DNA from: Bacteroidales bacterium
Lineage (GTDB): Bacteria; Bacteroidota; Bacteroidia; Bacteroidales; Tenuifilaceae
Direction: 5' to 3'
DNA length: 63,879 nt
Assembly: GCA_028680705.1 (NCBI GenBank)
Contig: JAQUJY010000006.1
Location: forward strand, 1 to 63,879
The position numbers and the translations under genes were made by a program. Shown piece after piece: positions 28,881 through 37,633 of the stretch. The first letter of the stretch is position 1; each line of letters starts with the position of its first letter. The notes under the pieces are model-generated. The model did no database searches and was not told where the DNA came from. It was given only the letters and a program-made list of their open reading frames with translations.

Positions 28881-31190
28881 TTATTTGACAATTTTAATAT
28901 TCGACTCTGAGGCAATGGACTGATTTTCATCATTTACTATAACCGAAATTGAGGGTCCCTCCTCATTTGTAATTGTTATAAACTCGCCATTAATATTTAC
29001 TTGGAGCACATTCTCCCGAAACCATACCCTAAAACTATACGATTTCCATTGCTTTGGGATTAATGGTTTAAACGATAGCTTATTATCCCTAACACGCATT
29101 CCACCAAAACCTTCCACTATTGAAATCCAGGTTCCGGCCATGCTGGTGATATGCAATCCCTCCTTCACCTCATTGTTATAATCGTCTAAATCTAAACGTG
29201 CAGTCCGTAAGTAAAGTTCATAGGCCTTGTTAATATCTCCAATTAATGAAGCCTGAACAGAATGTACGCAGGGCGATAATGACGATTCGTGAACAGTACG
29301 CGCCTCGTAGAACTCGAAATTCCTTCGGATAGTCTCAATATCAAACCTATCCTCCAAAAAATACAAGCCCTGAAGCACATCGGCCTGTTTTATAAAGCAT
29401 GACCGTAGAATACGGTCCCAACTCCACTTCTGGTTAATGGGTCTATGCTTTGGATTTAAATCTTTTACAAGAACCTGCTCCTTATCCATATATCCCTCTT
29501 GCTGAAGGAAAATTCCCAATTTCTCGTCAACAGGAAAAAACATCTTCTCCCTAATTTCTCGCCATTTAGCAATCTCATTCTTCTCATCAAAAGAAATTTT
29601 GCTAACCAAAGCGCTGTATTTTTCCGGCTGAGTTTTCTTAACGTAACTTACTATCTCATCGGTGTACTCCATACACCAGGTAGCAATTAGGTTTGTGTAC
29701 CAGTTATTGTTTACGTTGTTTTCGTACTCGTTTGGCCCAGTTACACCAAGCATCACGTATTTACCCTTCTCCTGCGAAAAGTTTACCCTTTGCTCCCAAA
29801 AGCGGGCTACGGCAATGAGTAGTTCTAGCCCAAAGTCAGCCAAATAAGCCTTATCGTTGGTATAACGAACGTAATTAAAAATAGCAAAGGCAATGGCGCC
29901 ATTACGGTGGATTTCCTCAAAGGTTATCTCCCACTCATTATGACACTCCTCGCCATTCATTGTAACCATTGGAAAAAGGGCGGCTCCGTCGCTAAAGCCA
30001 AGTTTTTCGGCATTTTCAATGGCCTTTTCAAGGTGTTTATATCGATAGAGCAAAAGCTGACGGGCAACTTTTTGTCCGTGCGTAATCATATAGAATGGTA
30101 AACAGTAGGCCTCGGTATCCCAATAGGTTGAACCGCCATACTTCTCACCTGTAAAACCTTTGGGACCAATATTCAATCGGTCATCCTCTCCGGTATAGGT
30201 TTGACTAAGATGAAAAATATTAAAGCGAATGGCTTGCTGGGCAGCAATATCACCCTCAATCGTAATGTCGCTATGCGACCAAACATCTTGCCATGCACTG
30301 GCTTGTTCCTCAAGCATCTGATTAAAACCCTTGTCCAATGCACTGTCCAATAAATCTGATAGCACTTTAATAAAAGTACCCTTCTGGTGGTTTAGACTCG
30401 ATATTACTGCACCGTACTTATATAGTACAAGTTCGTCGCCTGCGTTAGCCTTGACCTCAAAAGAAGCGGCTACATATTTTTCGTGGTTTATTGCCGTTGC
30501 ATTCGTTTTCTGCAATTGTCCGTTGATATAAAGAGAAAACCGCATGGCATGACCAACGTGAAAACCGAGTTTTTTTGTTTTGGTTACAATGTATGCCTCT
30601 GCCGATGAAGCATTTGCCTCAACAACATCCCAAAACTTTTCTCCATAGTTAGAATCCTCATTGCCTACATCGGCATCAAGGTATGGCTGAAATTTTATGT
30701 TTGCAGCCCCGTTAAGTGGTTTTATGCTATAACGAATTGCCCCCAGTTCTGAGTTGACAATGCTGAGAAAGCGTTTTGCTGAAACCTCCACCTTAATACC
30801 CGAGGGCATCTTGCAGGTAAAAGACCTTTCGAGGTAACCCTCCTTCATGTTTAACACACGGCGAAAATTATCAACGCTACATTTGGCCAAATCCAACGTT
30901 TCACCATTTACCTCTATATCAATGCCTATCCAGTTAGTTGAGTTTATTACTTTGGCAAAATACTCTGGATAACCATTCTTCCACCAGCCTACCCTGGTTT
31001 TATCAGGAAAGTAAACACCTCCAATGTAGCTGCCCTGCATAGTTGAACCGCTAAAGCTCTCCTCAAAATTAGCTCGCTGTCCCATTGCCCCATTCCCGAT
31101 GCTAAATATACTTTCCGATGCAAGCGTATTCTCAGGATTAAATCCCTCCTCGATTATACACCACTCATCATGCTTAAGATATGGATTCAT
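28881..31190 (-). CDS. GH65 maltose phosphorylase (or related disaccharide phosphorylase)
   Basis: A 769-residue inverting phosphorylase. The general acid is E488 in VTGPNEYENNVNNN, close to the position known for maltose phosphorylase, and the phosphate-site region HESSLSPCVHSVQAS is intact. There is no signal peptide, so it is cytosolic. Maltose plus phosphate gives glucose and beta-glucose-1-phosphate. The neighbouring maltose-type transporter and amylases favour maltose over kojibiose or trehalose. The beta-phosphoglucomutase that usually accompanies it is not in this window. Confidence 0.93.
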   Translation of the reverse strand: MNPYLKHDEWCIIEEGFNPENTLASESIFSIGNGAMGQRANFEESFSGSTMQGSYIGGVYFPDKTRVGWWKNGYPEYFAKVINSTNWIGIDIEVNGETLDLAKCSVDNFRRVLNMKEGYLERSFTCKMPSGIKVEVSAKRFLSIVNSELGAIRYSIKPLNGAANIKFQPYLDADVGNEDSNYGEKFWDVVEANASSAEAYIVTKTKKLGFHVGHAMRFSLYINGQLQKTNATAINHEKYVAASFEVKANAGDELVLYKYGAVISSLNHQKGTFIKVLSDLLDSALDKGFNQMLEEQASAWQDVWSHSDITIEGDIAAQQAIRFNIFHLSQTYTGEDDRLNIGPKGFTGEKYGGSTYWDTEAYCLPFYMITHGQKVARQLLLYRYKHLEKAIENAEKLGFSDGAALFPMVTMNGEECHNEWEITFEEIHRNGAIAFAIFNYVRYTNDKAYLADFGLELLIAVARFWEQRVNFSQEKGKYVMLGVTGPNEYENNVNNNWYTNLIATWCMEYTDEIVSYVKKTQPEKYSALVSKISFDEKNEIAKWREIREKMFFPVDEKLGIFLQQEGYMDKEQVLVKDLNPKHRPINQKWSWDRILRSCFIKQADVLQGLYFLEDRFDIETIRRNFEFYEARTVHESSLSPCVHSVQASLIGDINKAYELYLRTARLDLDDYNNEVKEGLHITSMAGTWISIVEGFGGMRVRDNKLSFKPLIPKQWKSYSFRVWFRENVLQVNINGEFITITNEEGPSISVIVNDENQSIASESNIKIVK

Positions 31191-31276
31191 ATATTTTGAT
31201 TTTATTTATACAATTATGGTACGTACCCGTTCACCTATAAATCGGAAAGGCAAGCATTCTTAATATTTAAATAATT

Positions 31277-31294
31277 CTCTCGCTAATCCGAGAG
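31277..31294. other. Intercistronic hairpin between MFS and GH65 genes
   Basis: CTCTCG (31277-31282) and CGAGAG (31289-31294) form a 6-bp stem with a 6-base loop in the 142-bp spacer. On the minus strand it is followed by AATTATTT, too poor in T for a confident terminator. It may be a weak attenuator or RNA-processing element. Confidence 0.3.
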
Positions 31295-31332
31295 TCCAAA
31301 TAATACAGAGTTACTCAACACACTTTAGTACC

Positions 31333-33132
31333 CTATTTACGCGCTGCAATATCATCCCTATCAGTAACAAATAGAACCATGAATGCTGCAATAAACAATG
31401 AACCGCCACCTAAAATCAAAGAGTATATTGCTTGTCCTCCAAATACCGTTACCACAAAGAAACCAAGGATACTTGCAGCAAGTATTTGAGGAATAACAAT
31501 AAAGAAGTTGAATATCCCCATATAGGTTCCCATTTTATTTGAGGGCAATGAACCGGCCAGTATTGCATAGGGCATTGAGAGTATACTTGCCCAAGCTAAA
31601 CCAACTCCTAGCATTGGAACCAAAAGCATAATTGGATTGGATACAAAGAAAACCGATATCAATCCTACACCTCCAGCAATAAGTGAAATGGCATGTGTAA
31701 TTTTCCGACTGGTTAACTTTGCTAGATACACCAATAGAAAAGCTACAACTGCAGCAAAAAGATTGTAGGCACCAAACATAACACCAACCCAGTTGGCTCC
31801 AGTATTATACTCACTAAGTATTACCTTAAATCTTTCGAACAACTCTTTATCAATATTATAAAGATTATCATAGAGTTGAACTTTTTTGTCTCCACTACTC
31901 TCGCCCTCTTTTAAAAAAAGATTTAAAAGGCGAACAGGAACAGCAACTTCTGCCTTCCCTTTATCAAAATGGGTCTCAATCTTTTGAATCTCATCATTAA
32001 AAACATCGTATTTAAAATCGGATTCAACTACATCTTTGTCAGCCAATAATCGTTGCTGCTCAATTTTAAGCTGATTGAATTCCCCCTGCGATATTTTCAT
32101 ATCGTAAATATGACTTGTTACTCCAGCAGTAGTATAAATCCACATGGCAAAAAGGGCAAACCAGCTAAAAAACTGAACTACAGCTAGCTGAGCCATGGTT
32201 TTGGGCATGTTAAACAGGTCGTTTATAACCACAACTAAACCACCGTTATTCCTTTGGGCATTTTTAAGTAGTCCTACTATAAATTGAATAACACCAAACG
32301 CTAAAATTCCAACTGTAACAATATAGAGCTTAGCGTCGAGCTTAAAATACCAAACCCCAATTGAAAGGACTAATCCCGCTAAAAGCCAAATAACACTTTG
32401 CTTAAAAAAATATCTACCCGAAAACTCTTTATGACTTATGATAGATTCAGCTCCTGTTTTCTCTTTAACTTCTGCCTGCTCTGCCTCTTCAAATTCTTTA
32501 AGCTCTTTGGGAGAGTACTCTTTAGTTTTAATTACGGTCCATATTACCGCACCAAAAAAGGCGATTGCCCCTAGATAAAATGACCATTTTACTGAAGGAG
32601 GAATTTGCCCCTCTGGGGCAGTATTCGCTATATTAAACCACTCTGTAAGCACATAAGGTAATACCGAAGCCACTACAGCGCCCGTTCCAATAAAAAAACT
32701 TTGCATGGCAAAACCCTTCGTACGCTGCTCACTAGGGAGCATATCGCCAACAAATGCCCTAAAAGGTTCCATTGAAACGTTGATAGATGCATCGAGTATC
32801 CAAAGCATCCCAGCGGCTACCCACAATACGGGTGAATTGGGCATAACAATTAATGCCAAAGAGGCTAAAATGGCACCCACCAAGAAGAAAGGCCTTCGGC
32901 GGCCAAATCGTCCCCAGGTATTATCGCTCATGTGGCCAATAATAGGTTGAATAATAAGCCCTGTAATAGGAGCGGCTATCCAAAGAATAGGGATATCATC
33001 GATATTAGCACCAAGGGTTTCGAAGATACGGCTAACGTTGGCATTTTGTAGGGCAAATCCAAATTGAATGCCCAAAAACCCAAAGCTCATGTTCCATATC
33101 TGCCAAAATGATAAACGTGGACGTTTGGTCAT
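31333..33132 (-). CDS. MFS maltose/oligosaccharide transporter (SLC45-like) with large hydrophilic insertion
   Basis: A 599-residue inner-membrane symporter of the glycoside/sucrose-maltose MFS type: the opening LSFWQIWNMSFGFLGIQFGF, the loop motif GHMSDNTWGRFGRRRPF and 12 membrane helices. It should carry maltose from the periplasm to the cytosolic GH65 enzyme. Residues ~345-440 are a hydrophilic, charged stretch between two membrane helices (from about SHIYDMKISQ to NTGANWVG), longer than I expect in this family. It is the first gene of the - strand catabolic arm, 241 bp downstream of the LacI gene. Confidence 0.92.
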   Translation of the reverse strand: MTKRPRLSFWQIWNMSFGFLGIQFGFALQNANVSRIFETLGANIDDIPILWIAAPITGLIIQPIIGHMSDNTWGRFGRRRPFFLVGAILASLALIVMPNSPVLWVAAGMLWILDASINVSMEPFRAFVGDMLPSEQRTKGFAMQSFFIGTGAVVASVLPYVLTEWFNIANTAPEGQIPPSVKWSFYLGAIAFFGAVIWTVIKTKEYSPKELKEFEEAEQAEVKEKTGAESIISHKEFSGRYFFKQSVIWLLAGLVLSIGVWYFKLDAKLYIVTVGILAFGVIQFIVGLLKNAQRNNGGLVVVINDLFNMPKTMAQLAVVQFFSWFALFAMWIYTTAGVTSHIYDMKISQGEFNQLKIEQQRLLADKDVVESDFKYDVFNDEIQKIETHFDKGKAEVAVPVRLLNLFLKEGESSGDKKVQLYDNLYNIDKELFERFKVILSEYNTGANWVGVMFGAYNLFAAVVAFLLVYLAKLTSRKITHAISLIAGGVGLISVFFVSNPIMLLVPMLGVGLAWASILSMPYAILAGSLPSNKMGTYMGIFNFFIVIPQILAASILGFFVVTVFGGQAIYSLILGGGSLFIAAFMVLFVTDRDDIAARK

Positions 33133-33307
33133 GACAGTAGTTTATTAAGTAAGTTTATGCATTAAAATATCACTTCCAGAAATTGGAATGATTGAGAAAG
33201 GATAAATAAGTAGCCAGTCAAATATAAGGCGAAAATCGTATTATGCCAAATTATTAGAATGCGAAAGGGCTGTTATATACAAGGCAATTAGGGTTAAACA
33301 GGCATTT

Positions 33308-33317
33308 CAATCGATTA
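33308..33317. promoter_or_regulatory. Candidate LacI-type operator upstream of the MFS gene
   Basis: The 8-bp perfect palindrome AATCGATT (33309-33316), with central CG, lies in the LacI-MFS spacer and is flanked by TTTC and ACGAAA. LacI-family operators commonly have a central CG, and the half-site CGATT recurs in the divergent SusC upstream region. This is a pattern inference only. Confidence 0.3.
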
Positions 33318-33373
33318 CGAAAGGAATAAAATAATTGTAATTATTTTAAAAAAACTTCAATTAATAACAAATA

Positions 33374-34390
33374 TTACCTTGGTTTTGTAGAATTTCGAAT
33401 CACAAGTTTGGTTGGTAGCACCTCGGTCTGTATAGGTTCATTCTTCTCGTTGTTAATCCTATCTATCAGCATTTGCATTGCTCTTTCGCCCATGGTAAAG
33501 CCCGGTTGCGATACTGTAGTTAGTGTCGGTTCAATCATCTCTGCTATGTAGTCGTTCCCAAACCCCACAACAGAAACATCGGCAGGAACCTTTATACCAT
33601 TCCTTTGTAGAGTTTTAAGTACTCCAGCGGCAGTAAAATCATTTACTGTAAAAATAGCATCAAACTTTAATCCACTATCAATTATCTTCTGGGTTTCAAC
33701 AAGTGCTTTCTCAAACTCATCGCAATAAATTACCAACGATTCATCTATAACTACTCCGTTTCTTTTGTGGGCTTCAATATATCCCTTTAGCCTATTTTTG
33801 CTAATTAGTCTATTTTTAGGTCCAGCAAAATGAACTATGCGCCTGCGCCCCTCAATAATTAAGTGCTCTGTTGCCTGAAAAGCACCCTCATAATCGTTAA
33901 TAATTACACGGTCAGAGTTAAATTCCTCTATCATTCTATCGAAAAAAACAATTGGTATCCCTCCCTCTTCAAACTTTTGCAAATGGGCAAAATCCACAGT
34001 TTCCTTTGAAACAGAAATTAGGACACCATCTATTATACTATGCTGAAAAGTGGTGCATACCTCTTTCTCCTTCTCATATTTCTCGTCTGATTGGCTAAAC
34101 ATTACACTGTAACCATGCTCCCCGGCCACCTTTTCGATTCCACTAATTACCGATGAAAAAAAGTAGTGAACAATCTCAGGGATTACCACACCAATTACAT
34201 TACTACGCCTATTCCTAAGGCTTAGTGCAACAGGGTTTGGCCTATAGTTCATCTCCTTTGCCAAGTTATTAACCTTATCCTTGGTTACTTGGCTAATATC
34301 AGGGTGGTCCTTTAGCGCCCTCGATACAGTTGATGGACTAATTCCCAGCAACTTAGCAATGTCCTTTATTGTTACATTCGATGATTTCAT
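33374..34390 (-). CDS. LacI family transcriptional regulator of the maltodextrin locus
   Basis: A 338-residue repressor or activator. The N-terminal helix-turn-helix TIKDIAKLLGISPSTVSRAL is followed by the hinge helix region (PNPVALSLRNRRS) and a periplasmic-binding-protein-like sensor domain (~60-335). It sits between the transporter/catabolic arm and the divergent susCD arm. That order suggests control of both arms by a maltodextrin or a sugar phosphate, a common arrangement in Bacteroidota lacking SusR. The effector is not evident from the sequence. Confidence 0.95.
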   Translation of the reverse strand: MKSSNVTIKDIAKLLGISPSTVSRALKDHPDISQVTKDKVNNLAKEMNYRPNPVALSLRNRRSNVIGVVIPEIVHYFFSSVISGIEKVAGEHGYSVMFSQSDEKYEKEKEVCTTFQHSIIDGVLISVSKETVDFAHLQKFEEGGIPIVFFDRMIEEFNSDRVIINDYEGAFQATEHLIIEGRRRIVHFAGPKNRLISKNRLKGYIEAHKRNGVVIDESLVIYCDEFEKALVETQKIIDSGLKFDAIFTVNDFTAAGVLKTLQRNGIKVPADVSVVGFGNDYIAEMIEPTLTTVSQPGFTMGERAMQMLIDRINNEKNEPIQTEVLPTKLVIRNSTKPR

Positions 34391-34531
34391 GCGGGTGTAA
34401 TGTTAGTGGGCAGACACATATTTTCCTCACCAAATTAACTAAAATGCAGCTATTGAACAAGTGATTTTATTTTTTGTTGATAGAAAAGTCCATTTCTGAA
34501 AATTAGTTTAGACTAAAATACAAACGATTGC

Positions 34532-34543
34532 GCACTCGATTGC
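34532..34543. promoter_or_regulatory. Candidate LacI-type operator upstream of susC
   Basis: GCACTCGATTGC is a palindrome with central CG and five of six base pairs, about 130 bp before susC. It shares the CGATT core with the site before the MFS gene. A second CGATTGC lies just upstream (34525-34531). No test of binding is possible here. Confidence 0.35.
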
Positions 34544-34673
34544 ATTGATTTCAAGGTATATATTAATGAATACTCATGGATATACTGTTAAAAAATGCTT
34601 AAATTGTAATGATTTTGAAAGGAATAATAGCCAAAGCATACATTAATTAATTAATCTAAATAACACTACTAAA

Positions 34674-37622
34674 ATGAGCCAGAGAATTACTAAAAGTTTT
34701 ACAATTTTTCTGCTTACTATGCTTTTTTCAATAGTAGCATGGTCGCAGGAAATTACTGTAACTGGTAAGGTTACTGATTTTGGGGATGGTTCACCACTTA
34801 TTGGGGTTAACGTTGTTGTTAAAGGTACAACCATTGGAGTAGTTACTGATTTTGATGGTAATTACTCAATAACAACAGCTACAAATTCCACCTTACTGTT
34901 TTCTTATATAGGTTATGAGGACATGGAAGAAAAGGTTGAAGGCAAAAAAACAATTAACGTTCGATTGTCTGAAGCTTTTGAATCCTTAGAAGAAATCATT
35001 GTTATTGGCTATGGTACCCAAAAGAAGAGCGATAGAACTGGTGCAGTTTCTCATATTAAGGCTGATGAAATGAACCAGGGTGTTCTTACTGATCCCATTC
35101 AGGCTCTCCAAGGTAAAGCCGCTGGGGTTATGGTTAGTAAGAAAGGTGGTGACCCCAACTCAGGTTTCTCTATTAAAGTAAGGGGTGCTACTTCGCTTGT
35201 TTCAGGAACCAGTCCACTTTATGTTGTTGATGGCATACCCGGTATAGATCCAACTACAATTGCTCCAGAGGATATTGAGTCCTTTAATATATTGAAAGAT
35301 GCTTCAGCAGCCGCTATTTACGGTTCAAGAGGTTCTAATGGTGTTATTATTATCACCACTAAAAGAGGTGATTTTAGAAAAGGGACTCAAATCGATTTTA
35401 GTGCTTACCTTTCAACCGACCTTGTTGCAAACCGCCTAGATTTACTCTCTGCCGATCAGATCAGAAAATATGTAGCAGATAATGGCCTTAATTTTAATGA
35501 TGGCGGAGCTGATGTCGATTGGCAGGATGAGATTTATAGAACAGGGCAATCACAAAATTACAGCTTTGGATACTCAGGTGGTGATGAAACCAGCTCCTAT
35601 CGCGTATCTCTTTCGCATAACGATTTTAAGGGCGTTGTAATTGGCACAAACAAAACCAGAACAATAGGTCGTATTAATGTTGATAAATCTGCGTTTGATG
35701 ACAGGCTAAAAATGCAAGCGGGACTGTCCGGGACTGTAGAAAAAAACGAATACATATCCTATGGTGGCTGGGGAGCTAACGATATTTTATATCAAGCTTT
35801 TCAGCGTAACCCAACCGATCCGGTTAGAGATGATGATGGCAACCTTTACGATTTTCAGAGAGGATTTAGCTACTGGAATCCCGTTAAACTCGTTGATGAT
35901 ATTCAGAACGAGCGCGATGCTAAACGTTATAACGGTTTCTTGAAAGCCGACTTAGAGATTATTGAAGGATTAACTGCTGGTATTAACTTAGGTTATACCC
36001 GTGATGACAGCGAGAGTTTTTACTTTGAACCCTCAACTCTAAGGCTTGGTAGCACCCCAGGCTTCGGTAGAAGATCTTATAATAATGCGGAATCAAAAAT
36101 TTTAGAAACCACAATTAGGTATACAAATAGTTTTGCTGATGCTCACAATCTTGAGGTGGTTGGAGGCTATTCTTTCCAAGAAGACTTTTTTACAGGATTT
36201 TCTGCTCAAGGAACACAACCATTCCTAAACTACACCCAATCACATGACTTATCTATTCTACAAAGCGTAAATCCAGGTGATATTACCTCTTACAAATCTT
36301 CGAGCCGGTTAATCTCATTCTTTGGTAGGGGTATATATAACTATAACTCAAAATACTACCTTACGGCCACTGTTCGTCGAGATGGTTCTTCAAAATTTGG
36401 AAAGAACAACGAGTGGGGTTGGTTTCCATCTGCATCAGTTATGTGGAATATTACCGGTGAGGATTTTATGGAAAATGTGGATGTACTCAATAGCCTTAGG
36501 TTAAGAGTTGGCTATGGTATAACAGGTAACCAAGAGATTGGAATTTACAACGATCTATCATACTACCAATCCGCAGGAAATGCACCAAACCCCGAAACGG
36601 GTGAGGATGCCATTCTCTTTGAATTTGCACATACTGCAAACCCAGACCTTAAATGGGAAGAGAATGCCGAGCTAAATATTGGGTTAGACTTTGGCCTTTT
36701 CAAAGATAGAATATCCGGTTCTGTTGAATACTTTATGAAAAACACCTACGATCTACTTGGTAATTACTCTGTTCCAGTTCCACCAAACCCAGTACCACGA
36801 ATTTGGGCTAACGTTGGGGAAATTGAGATTAAAGGATTTGAATTTTTCATACAAGCTTTCCCAGTGCGCAGGAATAATTTCGATTGGAAAACATCTTTTG
36901 TATTCTCTTCTTACAAACAAAATGTAATTTCACTATCAAACGATAAATATGAGTGGGCTCAACTTGAGGAGGGCTGGCTATCAGGACCAGGGCTAGTTGG
37001 TGACAGAAACTGGACACAAGTTGTAAAACCAGGCACACCCATTGGAACATGGTATTTGCCTGAATATGCAGCGCTATCACCAGATGGTAAATTCTTATTC
37101 TATAATGCACAGGGTGGTGTAACAAGGGATATTACTAAAGCCGAAAGGAGAGAAGTTGGAAGTGCACAGCCCGATTTTGAGATAGGATGGTCTAACTATT
37201 TCACTTTCTATAAAAATTTTGATTTAAGCTTTAACCTTAGGGCTGTTTACGGATTCGAGATATTCAATACCACAAAACTTATCTTCGGTAACCCTATATG
37301 GTTGCCAGGACAAAACGTACTGCAATCAGCCCTTGATGAGGCTGAAAGAGGTTTAGACGATAATCCAAAACCAAGCAGTTACTACCTTGAGGACGGATCG
37401 TTTATCCGTTTGGATAATATATCATTGGGATATAACTTCAAAAACGTTTATGGCTTTAAAAACATTAGGGTATACTTTGCTTCTAACAATTTATTGACAA
37501 TAACTAAATACTCCGGTATTGACCCCGAGATTTCATTCGATGGATTATCGTTCGGTCTCGATCAGTTTAATGTTTACCCCAAAACCCGAACTTTCACTTT
37601 TGGAGTTAACGTAACCTTATAA
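34674..37622 (+). CDS. susC: SusC-like TonB-dependent maltodextrin transporter
   Basis: A 982-residue outer-membrane importer. Signal peptide ~1-24; carboxypeptidase-regulatory-like domain ~26-105 (VTGKVTDFGDGSPLIGVNVV); TonB-box region EEIIVIGYGTQKK; plug domain ~125-245 (PLYVVDGIP, AAIYGSRGSNGVIIITTKRG); then a 22-strand barrel ending TRTFTFGVNVTL with the usual C-terminal aromatic/Leu pattern. It forms a pedal-bin complex with the SusD encoded 11 bp downstream. Amylases on both sides fix the likely substrate as starch-derived oligosaccharides. Confidence 0.96.
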   Translation: MSQRITKSFTIFLLTMLFSIVAWSQEITVTGKVTDFGDGSPLIGVNVVVKGTTIGVVTDFDGNYSITTATNSTLLFSYIGYEDMEEKVEGKKTINVRLSEAFESLEEIIVIGYGTQKKSDRTGAVSHIKADEMNQGVLTDPIQALQGKAAGVMVSKKGGDPNSGFSIKVRGATSLVSGTSPLYVVDGIPGIDPTTIAPEDIESFNILKDASAAAIYGSRGSNGVIIITTKRGDFRKGTQIDFSAYLSTDLVANRLDLLSADQIRKYVADNGLNFNDGGADVDWQDEIYRTGQSQNYSFGYSGGDETSSYRVSLSHNDFKGVVIGTNKTRTIGRINVDKSAFDDRLKMQAGLSGTVEKNEYISYGGWGANDILYQAFQRNPTDPVRDDDGNLYDFQRGFSYWNPVKLVDDIQNERDAKRYNGFLKADLEIIEGLTAGINLGYTRDDSESFYFEPSTLRLGSTPGFGRRSYNNAESKILETTIRYTNSFADAHNLEVVGGYSFQEDFFTGFSAQGTQPFLNYTQSHDLSILQSVNPGDITSYKSSSRLISFFGRGIYNYNSKYYLTATVRRDGSSKFGKNNEWGWFPSASVMWNITGEDFMENVDVLNSLRLRVGYGITGNQEIGIYNDLSYYQSAGNAPNPETGEDAILFEFAHTANPDLKWEENAELNIGLDFGLFKDRISGSVEYFMKNTYDLLGNYSVPVPPNPVPRIWANVGEIEIKGFEFFIQAFPVRRNNFDWKTSFVFSSYKQNVISLSNDKYEWAQLEEGWLSGPGLVGDRNWTQVVKPGTPIGTWYLPEYAALSPDGKFLFYNAQGGVTRDITKAERREVGSAQPDFEIGWSNYFTFYKNFDLSFNLRAVYGFEIFNTTKLIFGNPIWLPGQNVLQSALDEAERGLDDNPKPSSYYLEDGSFIRLDNISLGYNFKNVYGFKNIRVYFASNNLLTITKYSGIDPEISFDGLSFGLDQFNVYPKTRTFTFGVNVTL

Positions 37623-37633
37623 TTATCAGAATC

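Noticed and set aside
31277..31294. Intercistronic hairpin as a true terminator between MFS and GH65
   Set aside because: The stem is only 6 bp and the minus-strand side has AATTATTT, not a T-run, so I list it only as a hairpin.
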